64,000 bases of DNA, taken from assembly GCF_900637865.1 (NCBI RefSeq), contig NZ_LR134418.1:310001-374000 (forward strand). The letters run 5' to 3'. Source of the stretch: Legionella adelaidensis. GTDB lineage: Bacteria; Pseudomonadota; Gammaproteobacteria; Legionellales; Legionellaceae. Below, in pieces: positions 1-8,926 of the stretch (positions are counted from its first letter, which is position 1; the number at the start of each line of letters is the position of its first letter). Below the pieces are notes generated by a model that saw only the letters and a program-made list of their open reading frames with translations, was not told the origin of the DNA and ran no database searches. Position numbers and translations under genes: made by a program.

Positions 1-1134
1 TTCAGGCGTATTTATACTATCTGGGATTTCATTAAATTGCTCACTCACTGATTTTGGTGACTGACTTAAAATTTCCAGCAATCGACAGGCGCTATACAAG
101 GCATCATCAAATCCATACCACCTATCCTTAAAAAATAAATGCCCGCTCATTTCCCCGGCTAAAGCAGCGTTTTCTTTTTTCATCACGCTTTTGACGATAG
201 AATGACCCGTCGGACACATTTTCGGGTTGCCGCCTTCATCCGCAATTAGTTTTCCTAAATGACTGGAACATTTGACGTCAAAAACAATATTAGCTCCTGG
301 ATTTTTTCGCAATAAATCACGCGCGTATAGCATCATTAATCTATCGGGCCAAATTAAAAGGCCTTCATTAGTAACTACGCCTAATCGATCCGCATCGCCA
401 TCAAAGGCCAAACCCAGATCGGCTTGGTGTTCTTTGATTGCGTTTTTGAGGGCATATAAATTAGTTTCTACCGTCGGGTCAGGATGATGATTAGGGAAAT
501 TTCCATCCACATCACAAAACAAAGGAATTACCTCACAACCCAATTTTTCCAAGACTACGGGTGCTATCGGGCCTGCTATACCATTACCGCAATCAACTAC
601 TATTTTATATGGCTTTTTTAAATACGTATCTTGAACAATCCTTTCACAGTATTCAGGAATAATGTTGCGCTCCTGGTATTTTCCTACACCGTTTATACAC
701 TCTTGACTTTGATTAATATTATATAAAATATCAATATCTTCATTTGCCAAGGTAACCCCGGAAAGGACCATTTTAATCCCGTTATATTCCGAAGGATTAT
801 GACTACCAGTGACTATAACGCCACTCTGAATGGGCTGCGTAGCCGTGGCATAGTAGAGAACGGGGGTGGGAACCTCACCTAAGTTAACCACATCTATCCC
901 GCTATCGAGAAATCCTTCTTGCAAAGCTTGTGATAGGGCAAAGCTAGTTAACCGACCGTCACGTGCAATAAATATCTCGTTGAGACCTAAAGATTTTAAG
1001 CGATAACTTAAGGCCTTACCAATACTATAATATTCATTTTCACTAAAGGATTTATCAATAACCCCGCGAATATCATAAGCCCTAAATACATCTCGCTTTA
1101 TTTTGACTAGTTTATATTTACGCGCATCTACCAT
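1..1134 (-). CDS. algC: phosphomannomutase/phosphoglucomutase (partial, 3' end outside window)
   Basis: This is the first 378 residues of an alpha-D-phosphohexomutase, which interconverts mannose/glucose 6- and 1-phosphates for GDP-mannose and UDP-glucose supply in the cytoplasm. Visible landmarks are the phosphoserine loop TGSHNPSEYNG with the catalytic Ser at residue 111, the metal-binding loop DGDADR and the sugar-binding GEMSGH. The C-terminal domain 4 lies beyond the left edge; bacterial AlgC proteins are usually about 460 residues. The start codon overlaps the dut stop by one base (TAATG), so the gene is translationally coupled to dut. The family assignment is firm. Whether mannose or glucose phosphate is preferred cannot be read from the sequence, so the name could equally be manB. 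Confidence 0.93.
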   Translation of the reverse strand, partial: MVDARKYKLVKIKRDVFRAYDIRGVIDKSFSENEYYSIGKALSYRLKSLGLNEIFIARDGRLTSFALSQALQEGFLDSGIDVVNLGEVPTPVLYYATATQPIQSGVIVTGSHNPSEYNGIKMVLSGVTLANEDIDILYNINQSQECINGVGKYQERNIIPEYCERIVQDTYLKKPYKIVVDCGNGIAGPIAPVVLEKLGCEVIPLFCDVDGNFPNHHPDPTVETNLYALKNAIKEHQADLGLAFDGDADRLGVVTNEGLLIWPDRLMMLYARDLLRKNPGANIVFDVKCSSHLGKLIADEGGNPKMCPTGHSIVKSVMKKENAALAGEMSGHLFFKDRWYGFDDALYSACRLLEILSQSPKSVSEQFNEIPDSINTPE

Positions 1135-1592
1135 TACTGTCTTCCCGAACTACCAAAACCACCCTCACCTCTTTGAGTTTGTGCGAAATCATCAACCAGG
1201 GAAAAAGCGGCTCGTACTACAGGTAAAAAAACCAACTGCGCAATACGTTCTCCGGGATTAATAGTAAAATGCTCTTGATTGCGGTTCCAACAAGAAATTT
1301 TTAACTCCCCCTGATAATCCGAATCAATGAGCCCCACCAAATTTCCTAACACAATTCCGTGCTTATGCCCTAGCCCGGAACGCGGCAAAATAACAGCCGC
1401 TAAATTTGAATCTGCAATATAAATTGATAACCCAGTTGGTAATAACACTGTCTCTTGCGGCGCAATTTGCAAAGGTGCATCAATACAAACTCGCAAATCG
1501 ATACCGGCTGCTCCTTCAGTAGCATAGGTGGGTAAAGGAATTGTATCTCCAATTCGTGAATCTAAAATTTTTAATTGTATTGGTCTTTCCAT
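1134..1592 (-). CDS. dut: dUTP diphosphatase (dUTPase)
   Basis: Trimeric dUTPase, which hydrolyses dUTP to dUMP and pyrophosphate, keeping uracil out of DNA and feeding dTMP synthesis. The 152-residue length is normal for the family. The conserved motifs appear in order: [11 protein letters not shown] (motif 2), [11 protein letters not shown] (motif 3, catalytic Asp), [12 protein letters not shown] (motif 4) and the C-terminal Arg/Gly-rich [10 protein letters not shown] (motif 5). A GGAAT-type ribosome site precedes the ATG. It lies between coaBC upstream and algC downstream, the coaBC-dut-algC order common in gamma-proteobacteria. Confidence 0.96.
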   Translation of the reverse strand: MERPIQLKILDSRIGDTIPLPTYATEGAAGIDLRVCIDAPLQIAPQETVLLPTGLSIYIADSNLAAVILPRSGLGHKHGIVLGNLVGLIDSDYQGELKISCWNRNQEHFTINPGERIAQLVFLPVVRAAFSLVDDFAQTQRGEGGFGSSGRQ

Positions 1593-1613
1593 TATTGTAT
1601 TCCTGTCCTAAAT

Positions 1614-2810
1614 TTATGCATTCTCAATGTTTGCCGCAATAATTTCAATAATTTGCGCAGCCAGAAATGCTTTATTGCTTAAAGGTAGAGCTATTTTACC
1701 CTTTGGTGTAATTATTACCACCTCATTATTATCCGTATGAAACCCTTTTCCTTTACCTACTGTATTAGCCACAATCATATTTAAGTTTTTATTTTTTAGC
1801 TTTTCCGTAGCATATTTAATAAGATCTTGCGTTTCAGCCGCAAAACCAACGGTAAAACATGCTTGACGGCTTTTAGCCACAATAGCTAAAACGTCAGGTG
1901 TAGGAACTAAAGTCAGTTGCATTTCCGCCTTTTCTTTTTTTAACTTCTCTTGATGCCTTTTTTCCACTTTGTAATCAGCTACAGCCGCCGCCGCGATAAA
2001 AATGGTATTTTCTTTTATCTTTTCCTGTACTGACTTTAACATCTGTTCAGCCGTCTCAATTTGTACAAAATCCACTCCCGGCGGAGGACACAGCGAAGTG
2101 GGGCCACTTACTAAAGTTACCTCTGCTCCTGCCAAAGATGCAGCTTGCGCAAGAGCAAACCCCATTTTTCCAGAGCTAAAATTACTGATGAACCGAACAG
2201 GATCTATTTCTTCTCTTGTAGGACCGGCAGTAATTAAGACATGAAATTTTTTTAGCACCGGCTGGACTTTTAACATGTATAACGCATTAACAATGAAATC
2301 CACTTCCGCAAGCCTTCCAAACCCGACTTCGCCACACGCCTGTGAGCCCTCATCAGGTCCTAAAATTAACGCGCCTCTTTCTCTTAATTTGGCACAATTT
2401 TCTTGAGTAGCAGGGTGATTCCACATACTGCGGTTCATAGCTGGGCAAAGAACAACAGGAGCCTCAGTGACTAAATAGAGAGTAGACAATAAATCATCTG
2501 CTAATCCATTCGCTAGCTTAGCTATACAATTGGCGGACGCAGGCGCTATAAGTAAACAATCAGCCCATCTTGCCAATTCTATATGTCCCATAGCCTTTTC
2601 TGCAGCCGGATCAAATAATTCTGTCCGCACTTCATTGCCACTGAGCGCCTGAAAGGTAAGCGGCGTTATAAATTGCTGAGCGGAACTTGTCATGACGACC
2701 CGTACTAGAGCGCCACGTTTCACTAGCTCTCGAACTAAATACGCGGATTTATAGGCGGCTATTCCGCCGCAAACACCTAATAAAATCTTTTTATTGGAAA
2801 AATCTTGCAT
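1614..2810 (-). CDS. coaBC: bifunctional phosphopantothenoylcysteine decarboxylase / phosphopantothenate-cysteine ligase
   Basis: Coenzyme A biosynthesis enzyme that couples 4'-phosphopantothenate to cysteine (CoaB, C-terminal half) and decarboxylates the product (CoaC, N-terminal flavoprotein half). The N-terminal half shows the HFCD flavoprotein pattern (ILLGVCGGIAAYK, then APASANCIAKLANGLADDLLS and PAMNRSMW). The C-terminal half has the CoaB signatures ITAGPTREEIDPVRFISNFS and AAAVADY. The frame stays open upstream to 2966, but those extra 52 residues cross an interspersed repeat and precede the family's usual N terminus, so the ATG at 2810 (MQDFSNKK) is chosen, giving 398 residues, the usual length. 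It is divergent from radC and heads coaBC-dut-algC. Confidence 0.94.
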   Translation of the reverse strand: MQDFSNKKILLGVCGGIAAYKSAYLVRELVKRGALVRVVMTSSAQQFITPLTFQALSGNEVRTELFDPAAEKAMGHIELARWADCLLIAPASANCIAKLANGLADDLLSTLYLVTEAPVVLCPAMNRSMWNHPATQENCAKLRERGALILGPDEGSQACGEVGFGRLAEVDFIVNALYMLKVQPVLKKFHVLITAGPTREEIDPVRFISNFSSGKMGFALAQAASLAGAEVTLVSGPTSLCPPPGVDFVQIETAEQMLKSVQEKIKENTIFIAAAAVADYKVEKRHQEKLKKEKAEMQLTLVPTPDVLAIVAKSRQACFTVGFAAETQDLIKYATEKLKNKNLNMIVANTVGKGKGFHTDNNEVVIITPKGKIALPLSNKAFLAAQIIEIIAANIENA

Positions 2811-2882
2811 AGTTAACGTTTTAATGTCCAAAACAATACTCCGATCAAAACATAAACCCCGCAATAAAGGAATATCTTGTGG

Positions 2883-2910
2883 ATATTTCAGAATGCTAGG
2901 CTTTGAGCAA
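2883..2910. repeat. interspersed short repeat, copy 1
   Basis: A stretch of about 26 bases centred on AATGCTAGGCTTTGA closely matches a second copy at 16214-16240 (22 of 26 positions by eye, same orientation). Both are intergenic, and read on the minus strand both give the residues KPSILKY. It sits in the coaBC/radC divergent intergenic region. Its function is unknown; it is reported as a dispersed repeat only. Confidence 0.5.
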
Positions 2911-2990
2911 CCGGTTGGGTTTAGATGGAAAAGTTGATAATCCGCTACCACAAAAAGCAATTGCAAAAAAGTAACCCTGGTGAGACATAT

Positions 2991-3671
2991 ATGAAAAATT
3001 TTGATAAACGCGAAATACGTCTTCGCGAGAAACTCTTGGCATATGGAGCAGAAAAACTATCAGACGCGGAGTTGTTGGCAGTTTTAATCAGTTCTGGAAG
3101 CAAGGGTCGTACTTGCTTACAACTTGCGGAAGATTTACTTAAACAGTTTGGTGATCTGCGTGCTATTCTCAACGCCGATCTCTCCCACTTTAAAAAAGTG
3201 AGTGGCTTAGGTAATGTTCGATATGTACAGTTACAAGCAGCCCATGAAATCTGCAAACGAAATGATTTCATTCATTTAAGGAAAGAAAATCAATTAACTC
3301 ATTCTCAGCAAGCATGCATTTATTTAAAACGTAAACTTCGGGACAAGAAGAATGAAACTTTTGCTGCCATTTTTTTGGATACGCAATACCATATTATTAG
3401 TTATGAAGAACTCTTTAACGGTACTATTAATGCAACTGTTGTGCACATCCGCCCTATTTTAGACCGTATATTAAAGCTAAATGCAGCCGCCGTAATCCTT
3501 GCCCATAACCATCCCTCGGGAGTTTCAGAGGCCAGCTCTTTTGATAGAGAAATCACAGAAAAAATAAAGGAAGCATTATCGTTGGTTGATGCCAAACTAC
3601 TGGATCATTTGGTGATAGGCGACAATGAGGTATATTCGATTCTTCACGACTCCAAATGGGAATGCATGTAA
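2991..3671 (+). CDS. radC: RadC family JAB1/MPN-domain protein
   Basis: RadC/JAMM-family protein of 226 residues, matching the usual size. The N-terminal helix-hairpin-helix region (REKLLAYGAEKLSDAELLAVLI) is followed by an MPN/JAMM metalloprotease-like domain with the metal motif HNHPSG plus a downstream Asp in SSFDREIT. The originally proposed role in DNA repair is not well supported experimentally in the family, so no reaction is claimed. An upstream ATG at 2925 would add 22 residues not typical of RadC and would overlap the repeat region, so the ATG at 2991 is preferred. It is divergent from coaBC, as in many proteobacteria. Confidence 0.93.
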   Translation: MKNFDKREIRLREKLLAYGAEKLSDAELLAVLISSGSKGRTCLQLAEDLLKQFGDLRAILNADLSHFKKVSGLGNVRYVQLQAAHEICKRNDFIHLRKENQLTHSQQACIYLKRKLRDKKNETFAAIFLDTQYHIISYEELFNGTINATVVHIRPILDRILKLNAAAVILAHNHPSGVSEASSFDREITEKIKEALSLVDAKLLDHLVIGDNEVYSILHDSKWECM

Positions 3672-3797
3672 GTTACAAACTAACGATCCCATATCTTGTC
3701 TTACATGAAGCTGTTATGTGACTTTTAATCACTCATGTTTTTCATTTAACTTTCATTGTGATAAAATTTTGTTTTTTTAAGTTATAGAGGGCTCACC

Positions 3798-5204
3798 ATG
3801 GCTCATAAATTTAATCCTACCTCATTGGTGAAACTTGAAATAGACACGGAAGCACTTGCGAATATACCAGAAGAAGAGCAAATTCCCTTTATTCGTAAAC
3901 AATGGAGGGCGATGTGTCTAAAAGCTCATCCTGATAGAGGCGGTAATGATAATTGGTTTAACGAAGTAAATGACGCTTATCAGGAATTAATTAACCCATC
4001 ATCCGCTCAAACTTTTAGTCAGGAAATTTTTACTCACGTACCGGCTCAACCTTTCCAAATTCCGGACACTGCCTTTGATTTACTTATGGAAGAAGGCATT
4101 TCAAAAACATTTGAAGAAATGTGCAGGATGTACAATGGATTAAGCACAGAGGCTGGGCGTGTGGCTTTTGCCAAAAACCATGCAATTTTTTTAAATTTTT
4201 ATCGAGAATTTGAAAAAAATAAAGAAAATTTCACTACCGCCCGTGCCAATTATTTTTATGAACAGAGTAATGAACGTTTTTCTCAGCATTTTATTCGAAA
4301 TTGGCGCCATTACGTCATTGAGCTATTTGGGGAAGAATATCTGGACGACTTTCAGTACCGTGAAGCATTAAGTAATGGTAATTTATGGTCAGTTCTTGCA
4401 ACTCGAAAACTACTGTCACCCGCTAAATGGTTGGCAGCTGTCTTAAATACTGTTTCTATATTTTTTTTAACAGCGACAGAATATAGCTTGGCTCATCAAT
4501 ATAATACTTTAAGCTTTTTTATTTCCATGATCTCAACACCCCTTGATGCACTCCGATTTACACTCGATTTAGTTGCATCACCTATTAATAACATAGTAAA
4601 ACCCTTAGCCAAGCATATAGGATTGCAAAACAGCACTACCCTCTTAGGGCTGATTAGCACGGGATTACTCTTAACATTAGGGACAACCAGTGGGTTTATT
4701 GTCTTACCAAGCCTAACATATATTCTATATAGTCTTAATTTTCTTATTAACTGTATTGCAGTGTATCAAAACCACCTACTATCCCAAAATCTCTCAAACC
4801 GTGGGAACCCTTCTCCCGGGCTAATTATTCTCAATTATTTACTTATATTATTTTCAGCAATCCCCTCGGCCAACCCTGCTAGTGATCTTTTCTTTAATCT
4901 GGGGTATACATTGTTTCTTGCTGGCATAAATAAGCGTTTTCATCTCTTACCGATTGAAACATTGCCTCTCCCTCTGGAACCTGTTCCTGAAGAGGTAAAA
5001 AAGGCGGCATTAGATGGATACAAAACCGCTAATCAATCCCATCTATTCTTTGGAACGCCTAAGAATGAGGAATATCAAAACAATCGCACGATGTGGCAAA
5101 AGACTTGCAGCTTCTTCGGAGTTGATAGCAAAATAAACTTACCAGAAAGAACAACAGCTGGACAAAGCAACTCGCTAGATGGGATGTTATTAACAACAGC
5201 CTAA
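3798..5204 (+). CDS. J-domain membrane protein
   Basis: A 468-residue protein with an N-terminal DnaJ-like J domain: the diagnostic HPD tripeptide is at residues 44-46 (LKAHPDRGGN), followed by FNEVNDAYQEL. J domains stimulate Hsp70 ATPase. The usual DnaJ zinc-finger and C-terminal substrate domains are missing. Instead a helical middle region is followed by several strongly hydrophobic segments (roughly residues 210-360), so it is probably membrane-embedded with the J domain free. The Pro-rich tail has no recognised motif. It stands alone, with a clear ribosome site (GAGG) before the ATG. In Legionella such J-domain/membrane fusions can be translocated effectors, but no effector signal was demonstrated here. 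Confidence 0.8.
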   Translation: MAHKFNPTSLVKLEIDTEALANIPEEEQIPFIRKQWRAMCLKAHPDRGGNDNWFNEVNDAYQELINPSSAQTFSQEIFTHVPAQPFQIPDTAFDLLMEEGISKTFEEMCRMYNGLSTEAGRVAFAKNHAIFLNFYREFEKNKENFTTARANYFYEQSNERFSQHFIRNWRHYVIELFGEEYLDDFQYREALSNGNLWSVLATRKLLSPAKWLAAVLNTVSIFFLTATEYSLAHQYNTLSFFISMISTPLDALRFTLDLVASPINNIVKPLAKHIGLQNSTTLLGLISTGLLLTLGTTSGFIVLPSLTYILYSLNFLINCIAVYQNHLLSQNLSNRGNPSPGLIILNYLLILFSAIPSANPASDLFFNLGYTLFLAGINKRFHLLPIETLPLPLEPVPEEVKKAALDGYKTANQSHLFFGTPKNEEYQNNRTMWQKTCSFFGVDSKINLPERTTAGQSNSLDGMLLTTA

Positions 5205-5297
5205 ATCCAATCATTCGTCCCGGATTATCTAAAATAGTTCATCCGGGCGAAATTTATACTGCGTCTCTTTGGTTATTTCGAAAGTAGATGAACCAGT

Positions 5298-6362
5298 TTA
5301 CTTCACTTCAACCACGGGAGTCCTTCCTTTCATATTATAATGTTTTATTTCTTTCGCATTTAAATCATAGTTTTTTAAACTTGCTTTACGAATGGTTTGA
5401 TCATCAAATGTGCGGAAATAATAACTCCCATTTTCTGGGTCTTTCACCGTGGTTGCCAGCGTATATTCTGCGATCATGTTTTTGTTTTCAGAGGCTCGAA
5501 CCGAACCAACCGGAATGTCAAATTGATTTAAAATATGGAAAGCTTGTTGCACCGCTTGTTCATTCGTTTTTGCAGGAATAGCTGTCTTTGAAAAAATAGC
5601 CGCACGGATAAAACGAGAAGGTGGTGTAAAGTCTCCAGGCATTCCTAATAAACCCGAGCCTTGGCCTAGTTGTTCTATGTGAATCCCATCAATCGTCTTC
5701 GTTGGCGCGTTTAAAGGTGAAAGATTAACAAAATTCGACAAATTGGTTAAATGCCAATCAAAAGTTGGCGAATTGGTAATAACGCCTAATGGGTTATCAT
5801 ATACCCTTAAAGTTCCCATTATAGGTTCAATAACAATACTCTTACCCGATTTGTCATAAACAACAAAATGAAAAGGGGGGACTTTTCCCCATCCTGGAGG
5901 CGCAGTATTAACAATAACAATATTTTTTAAGTTATTTTTAACCTCCTCCACGCTAGAAAATTGCGTTAAAATCCAATTGGGAAATTCTGTAGGAGATAAG
6001 GCATTGGTATGATTGTTATCATCCACCTGAGTATACCCGGCATATCCAGGAAAATAAAACACACCTACGGAAACGCCTTGCTCATTGATACCATCCACAA
6101 TTACATTCTCAGTGAAAGTACCCGCACCTATGGCCGCATATTTAGAGACATAATCTAACCCGGCTGAGCCATCAGGTAATGTGCCATGAAAATGATAGTT
6201 TCTGGGTATAACAATACCCTTTAAATCGAGATCTTCCCCGAACTCAACAGTTCTCCCGTTGATAAAAGTTCCATTAACGGTTTTTAACTCGATGCCGGTA
6301 CAAGCCCATGTACTTTGTAATGTTAATAAGAAACTAAAACTTAGTAATAATTTAAATTTCAT
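5298..6362 (-). CDS. choloylglycine hydrolase family protein (linear amide C-N hydrolase)
   Basis: An Ntn-hydrolase of the bile salt hydrolase/penicillin V acylase family, 354 residues. A signal peptide (MKFKLLLSFSFLLTLQSTWA) ends directly before Cys21. Removal would expose this Cys as the N-terminal nucleophile, as expected for the family. The sequence after it (CTGIELKTVNGTFINGRTVEF) is typical, with the conserved Arg of GRTVEF. It is likely exported to the periplasm or outside. The substrate (bile salt, penicillin V, acyl-homoserine lactone or other amide) cannot be told. An AAGGAG ribosome site precedes the ATG. It is a single gene, divergent from osmC. Confidence 0.9.
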   Translation of the reverse strand: MKFKLLLSFSFLLTLQSTWACTGIELKTVNGTFINGRTVEFGEDLDLKGIVIPRNYHFHGTLPDGSAGLDYVSKYAAIGAGTFTENVIVDGINEQGVSVGVFYFPGYAGYTQVDDNNHTNALSPTEFPNWILTQFSSVEEVKNNLKNIVIVNTAPPGWGKVPPFHFVVYDKSGKSIVIEPIMGTLRVYDNPLGVITNSPTFDWHLTNLSNFVNLSPLNAPTKTIDGIHIEQLGQGSGLLGMPGDFTPPSRFIRAAIFSKTAIPAKTNEQAVQQAFHILNQFDIPVGSVRASENKNMIAEYTLATTVKDPENGSYYFRTFDDQTIRKASLKNYDLNAKEIKHYNMKGRTPVVEVK

Positions 6363-6450
6363 AAAACGCTCCTTGTTAATAAACTAGTATCGTATGCAAG
6401 ATCACAAAAATAGTCTATCCTTCTGATTTAAAGGATTTTTTGGAGAAATT

Positions 6451-6882
6451 ATGGATCGTAAAGGCTCAGCTATTTGGGAAGGTGGTTTAAAAAATGGAAA
6501 AGGTACAGTTTCTACCGAGAGTACGGTGCTTAACAAGACACCCTATTCATTTCACTCGCGCCTTGAAGAAGGAAAAGATACCAATCCTGAAGAATTAATT
6601 GCTGCAGCACATGCCGGCTGTTTTTCTATGGCTTTGTCTGGGCAGCTAGAAAACTTAGGGGTACAAGCGAAAGAAATAAAAACGACGGCAACCGTTACAC
6701 TACAAAAAGATGAAAAGGGTTTTTCAATCCCACGAATCCACTTACATGTAAAGGCTACGATACCCAATAGTAACCAGGAAACTTTTGAGAAAGCCGCTAA
6801 AAATGCGAAGGAAGGATGCCCTGTTTCTAAATTAATGCGCGCTGAAATTACTATGGATACCGAATTTGTTGTAATAAAATGA
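6451..6882 (+). CDS. osmC: OsmC family peroxiredoxin
   Basis: A 143-residue OsmC/Ohr-fold thiol peroxidase that reduces organic hydroperoxides. The two redox cysteines are present: Cys57 in AAAHAGCFSMALS and Cys123 in NAKEGCPVSKLM. The starting pattern (RKGSAIWEGGLKNGKGTVSTES) is the OsmC rather than the Ohr subgroup. A good GGAG ribosome site precedes the ATG. It is a single gene, followed by a large hairpin repeat at 6944-7012. Confidence 0.93.
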   Translation: MDRKGSAIWEGGLKNGKGTVSTESTVLNKTPYSFHSRLEEGKDTNPEELIAAAHAGCFSMALSGQLENLGVQAKEIKTTATVTLQKDEKGFSIPRIHLHVKATIPNSNQETFEKAAKNAKEGCPVSKLMRAEITMDTEFVVIK

Positions 6883-6943
6883 TCAAAGAAAACCTTGCTT
6901 CCGCTGCGCCCTGAGGAATCCTCTCATTTTAAAATGACGCAAT

Positions 6944-7012
6944 TGTAGGTTGGCGCCGCAGGCCCAACAAGGGATCGCGCACATGAATTGGGCCTAGCGG
7001 CGCCAACCTACA
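6944..7012. repeat. GC-rich long inverted repeat (REP/MITE-like hairpin)
   Basis: Arms at 6944-6967 and 6988-7012 (TGTAGGTTGGCGCCGC and its complement) pair over 24 bases with a single unpaired base, around a 20-base loop. The arms are far richer in GC than the surroundings. It lies between the convergent osmC and phaC. It could act as a bidirectional terminator, but length, composition and lack of a T-run suggest a mobile palindromic repeat. Confidence 0.75.
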
Positions 7013-7051
7013 TTTAGAAAGGTTGATCGCTTGATGGCTCCCATAATTGAA

Positions 7052-8914
7052 TTAAGTTTCCTTTACATATTTTCCTGGGGCGTCACAAATAACCGGGTAT
7101 CCTTTTCTTGGAGCACCCATAGTAGGCGGTGCAATTTTTTTACCCGATTTCTCCGCTAACCACTCATGCCAAACTGGCCACCAGGAACCTTTTTGAGGTT
7201 TGTGATCTTTAAACCAGGTGTCCGGGGCTTTGTAAGGCGCCGATTGTTTCTTTTTGCCAATACGAAAACTGCGTTTGGGGTGGCCCGGTTCAGAAATTAT
7301 GCCTCCGTTATGGCCCTTGTTTGCCAGAACGAACGTTATTTCTGTAGAGTTACAATATAGATGGATTTTGTATACGGATTTCCACGGGGCGATATGATCC
7401 TTTTCCGTAGCAACCACAAACATAGGTTGTTTAATATCGTCAATAGTTATTGGTTTTCCATCAATCGTATATTCCCCCTCGATTAAATCATTGTTTAAAT
7501 GCATATCTCGTAAATACTCCGAATGCATTTTATAGGGTAATCGCGTTGTATCTTTATTCCAGGCAAGCAAATCGGTTAATTTTTCTCGCTCTCCCAGTAA
7601 ATAGCGTTGGGTTATTACCGACCATATTAATTCCTTAGGCCGCAGCAACTCAAAAGTGGAAGACATTTGATCGCCACGTAAATATCCTTGAGAAAACATG
7701 ATATCTTCTAAATAACTTAATTGATTTTCATCAATAAAAGTCATTAATTCGCCAGCTTCTTCGAAATCCGTTTGCGCCGCAAATAAAGTGATAGTTTTTA
7801 AACGATTATCATCTTTACGCAATAAATAAGAAGCAGCGATGCTTAAAATTGTTCCACCGATGCAATAACCGGTTGCATGCACTTTTTTACCGTTAGTAAT
7901 TGCTGAAACCGCATCCAATGCTGCAATAACGCCACCTTTTAAATAATCTACAAAACGGTAATCTCTATAACTTGCATCAGGATTTTTCCATGAAATCATA
8001 AAGACCGTATGGCCCTTTTTAACTAAATAATTGACCATAGAATTATGTGGTGAAAGGTCAAGGATGTAATATTTCATAATCCAGGCAGGCACAATTAAAA
8101 CAGGCTCTGGGTAAACAGTTTCAGTTTGCGGCTCGTACTGGATTAATTCGATTAAATCATTCTGATAAATTACTTTTCCGGGAGTAATTGCAACATTTTT
8201 ACCTACAATAAACTCTTCCGTATTCGCTTTTTTCTCATTTGCAAAGTATTCCCAAAAATCACTCTGCCAATTGTTCCACCCATCAATGAAATTTTTCCCC
8301 TTACTTTCCCATGTTTTTTCCCAAAAGCGAGGGTTTATAAAAAAATTGTTTTCCGGCGAAAAAGCATTTAACCATTGATACCCTATAAAAGACACTAATT
8401 CCTTATGATCCTTAGCGACGCCACGAATTGAAGTTGCCTCCTCCCAGCAGTTCTCCAGGGATAGATAGGTTTGGGCTACCAAGCAATAAGGCCATTTTTG
8501 CCAATGCTCTTCAGTAAACCGTGATTTAAATCGTTTATCTGTTATCTCAAAACAACAAGGATCTCTTTTTAGCAGATACTCCAAGCAATTAGTAAACAAT
8601 TTAAACCATTTCTCCCAACCATATCTTAAAAGCTCCAGGCGTCTATTGGGGGATAAGCTCAACTGCGCTACCCAATCAGTAAATGCAATTAATAAAGCGG
8701 CAGGAGACAAACCCGTAGTCATTCTTCCCAAATTAGCTCTAAAAATCCGGTCTAAATAATCCGCTCTTTTTCTTGGATTCTCTTCTGAAATGGCATCTTC
8801 AAACGAAGTGATACTATCATTAACGTTTTTTTGTATCAGTGACTCAAATAAGGGCTCTGCAGGCTTGGAAACTGCTCCAATATTTTGTGAAAGCTTTTTC
8901 TCCTTTGCTGCCAT
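7052..8914 (-). CDS. phaC: class I poly(3-hydroxyalkanoate) polymerase
   Basis: PHA synthase polymerising (R)-3-hydroxyacyl-CoA into storage polyester at granules, 620 residues (class I size). The N-terminal PhaC_N region is followed by an alpha/beta-hydrolase core with the lipase-like box GYCIGG, whose Cys (residue 351) is the nucleophile. Catalytic Asp (ATEKDHIAPW) and His (NKGHNGGI) follow. The frame opens with a GTG six bases earlier, but the ribosome site AGGGAG is optimally placed for the ATG at 8914. It is six bases or so downstream of the epimerase gene, so it is apparently the last gene of the exopolysaccharide operon. No phaA/phaB lies beside it. Confidence 0.93.
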   Translation of the reverse strand: MAAKEKKLSQNIGAVSKPAEPLFESLIQKNVNDSITSFEDAISEENPRKRADYLDRIFRANLGRMTTGLSPAALLIAFTDWVAQLSLSPNRRLELLRYGWEKWFKLFTNCLEYLLKRDPCCFEITDKRFKSRFTEEHWQKWPYCLVAQTYLSLENCWEEATSIRGVAKDHKELVSFIGYQWLNAFSPENNFFINPRFWEKTWESKGKNFIDGWNNWQSDFWEYFANEKKANTEEFIVGKNVAITPGKVIYQNDLIELIQYEPQTETVYPEPVLIVPAWIMKYYILDLSPHNSMVNYLVKKGHTVFMISWKNPDASYRDYRFVDYLKGGVIAALDAVSAITNGKKVHATGYCIGGTILSIAASYLLRKDDNRLKTITLFAAQTDFEEAGELMTFIDENQLSYLEDIMFSQGYLRGDQMSSTFELLRPKELIWSVITQRYLLGEREKLTDLLAWNKDTTRLPYKMHSEYLRDMHLNNDLIEGEYTIDGKPITIDDIKQPMFVVATEKDHIAPWKSVYKIHLYCNSTEITFVLANKGHNGGIISEPGHPKRSFRIGKKKQSAPYKAPDTWFKDHKPQKGSWWPVWHEWLAEKSGKKIAPPTMGAPRKGYPVICDAPGKYVKET

Positions 8915-8926
8915 TTTCACTCCCTG

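Noticed and set aside
2811-2966. N-terminal extension of the CoaBC frame (52 more residues)
   Set aside because: It crosses the dispersed repeat and precedes the usual flavoprotein N terminus; the ATG at 2810 gives the normal family length.
5216-5249. Terminator after the J-domain gene
   Set aside because: CGTCCCGGAT/ATCCGGGCG pair imperfectly, with a 15-base loop and no T-run; too weak to list as a feature.
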